This document shows positions 39,633 to 39,911 of a DNA stretch of 39,911 nucleotides, one piece after another. The DNA is from Prevotella sp. (GTDB taxonomy: Bacteria > Bacteroidota > Bacteroidia > Bacteroidales > Bacteroidaceae): contig JAFSKJ010000046.1 of assembly GCA_017449025.1 (NCBI GenBank), positions 1-39,911 on the forward strand, written 5' to 3'. Below the pieces are notes generated by a model, which ran no database searches, was not told the DNA's origin, and saw nothing but the letters and a program-made list of their open reading frames with translations. A program made the position numbers and the translations under genes. The stretch's first letter is position 1. The number at the start of each line of letters is the position of its first letter.

Positions 39633-39911
39633 ATGGGAAAAACAAAAATCAACAAATCGGGCTGGGCCAACACGCCCAACGCCTTTTTCGTCGCCGCCAT
39701 GCGCACCACCGACCAGAGGAATGCAGAGGTGGAGACGGAGAACCAGCAGTGGATTGCCTCAAGGACGGCGTTCCACACGGCGTTCACGACGCTGGACGAG
39801 GCGTACCAGCGGTCGCTGATGAGCTTCATGACGAAGTCGGTGGCCGAGAAGGTGGTGAACATGGAGCAGCGCTTCGGGAGCGAGGCGCCCTCGCCCGCAA
39901 TGGTGGCGGGC
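39633..39911 (+). CDS. Unrecognised protein, truncated by the window end
   Basis: 93 codons visible, open at the edge. It starts MGKTKINKSGWANTPNAFFV and continues with mostly helical sequence (TDQRNAEVETENQQWIASRT, LDEAYQRSLMSFMTKSVAEK). No signal peptide or known motif seen. The dense Glu/Gln/Ala content suggests a helical cytoplasmic protein. Confidence 0.6.
   Translation, partial: MGKTKINKSGWANTPNAFFVAAMRTTDQRNAEVETENQQWIASRTAFHTAFTTLDEAYQRSLMSFMTKSVAEKVVNMEQRFGSEAPSPAMVAG

Overview
The window comes from a Bacteroidales genome, most likely Prevotella or Segatella. Three things point there. Promoters follow the Bacteroidetes pattern (TTTG, about 20 nt, TAnnTTTG) and Shine-Dalgarno sequences are mostly absent. 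The gene families fit: stand-alone AICAR transformylase, GH3 with a PA14 domain, GH43 with a C2 domain, SIMPL, STM3941-like and a RAYT. Several secreted proteins also share the same short C-terminal tail.

Positions 1-3750 hold a short palindromic element and an unusual corrinoid enzyme: a URO-D-like domain, a homocysteine S-methyltransferase domain and a cobalamin-binding domain in one chain. A stand-alone methionine-synthase-type reactivation protein is encoded convergently. I infer a self-contained corrinoid methyl-transfer module that makes methionine from an unknown methyl donor.

Positions 3823-18427 are a run of plus-strand genes for plant cell-wall glycan use: a beta-helix protein, GH31 alpha-xylosidase and SSS sugar symporter (overlapping or adjacent), then a strong promoter, two paralogous secreted CHB_HEX_C proteins, a GH43 enzyme, an AqpZ-type aquaporin and a secreted serpin. 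A bidirectional terminator separates these from a minus-strand pair (AICAR transformylase and a small basic protein). Divergently, a GH3 enzyme and a secreted endonuclease/exonuclease/phosphatase-fold protein follow on the plus strand. No SusC/SusD pair is present here.

Positions 24208-34317 are minus-strand: a large secreted protein of lower apparent GC plus a 61-aa peptide, a calcineurin-like phosphoesterase operon with another large secreted protein plus a 60-aa peptide, and a SIMPL-domain protein. The two large proteins differ in their N-terminal parts but share a nearly identical C-terminal module, followed by the small-peptide gene and an identical terminator. This 3' block has been duplicated as a unit.

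Positions 34435-39911 are an accessory region full of small palindromes, gene remnants and toxin-antitoxin-like genes. It holds two antitoxin-like genes with shared flanks, a MazF/PemK toxin with an early amber codon, a DUF4160 gene broken by three palindromic insertions beside an intact DUF2442 gene, a RAYT transposase between REP-like repeats, a doubly damaged small membrane-protein gene, and a 42-bp tandem repeat ahead of a gene that runs off the window.

The theme I find most interesting is invasion of coding sequence by small palindromic elements. Two sit in frame inside enzymes (the methyltransferase and GH31). Others, with conserved borders and variable self-complementary cores, have destroyed the DUF4160 gene and in one case carry a complete promoter.
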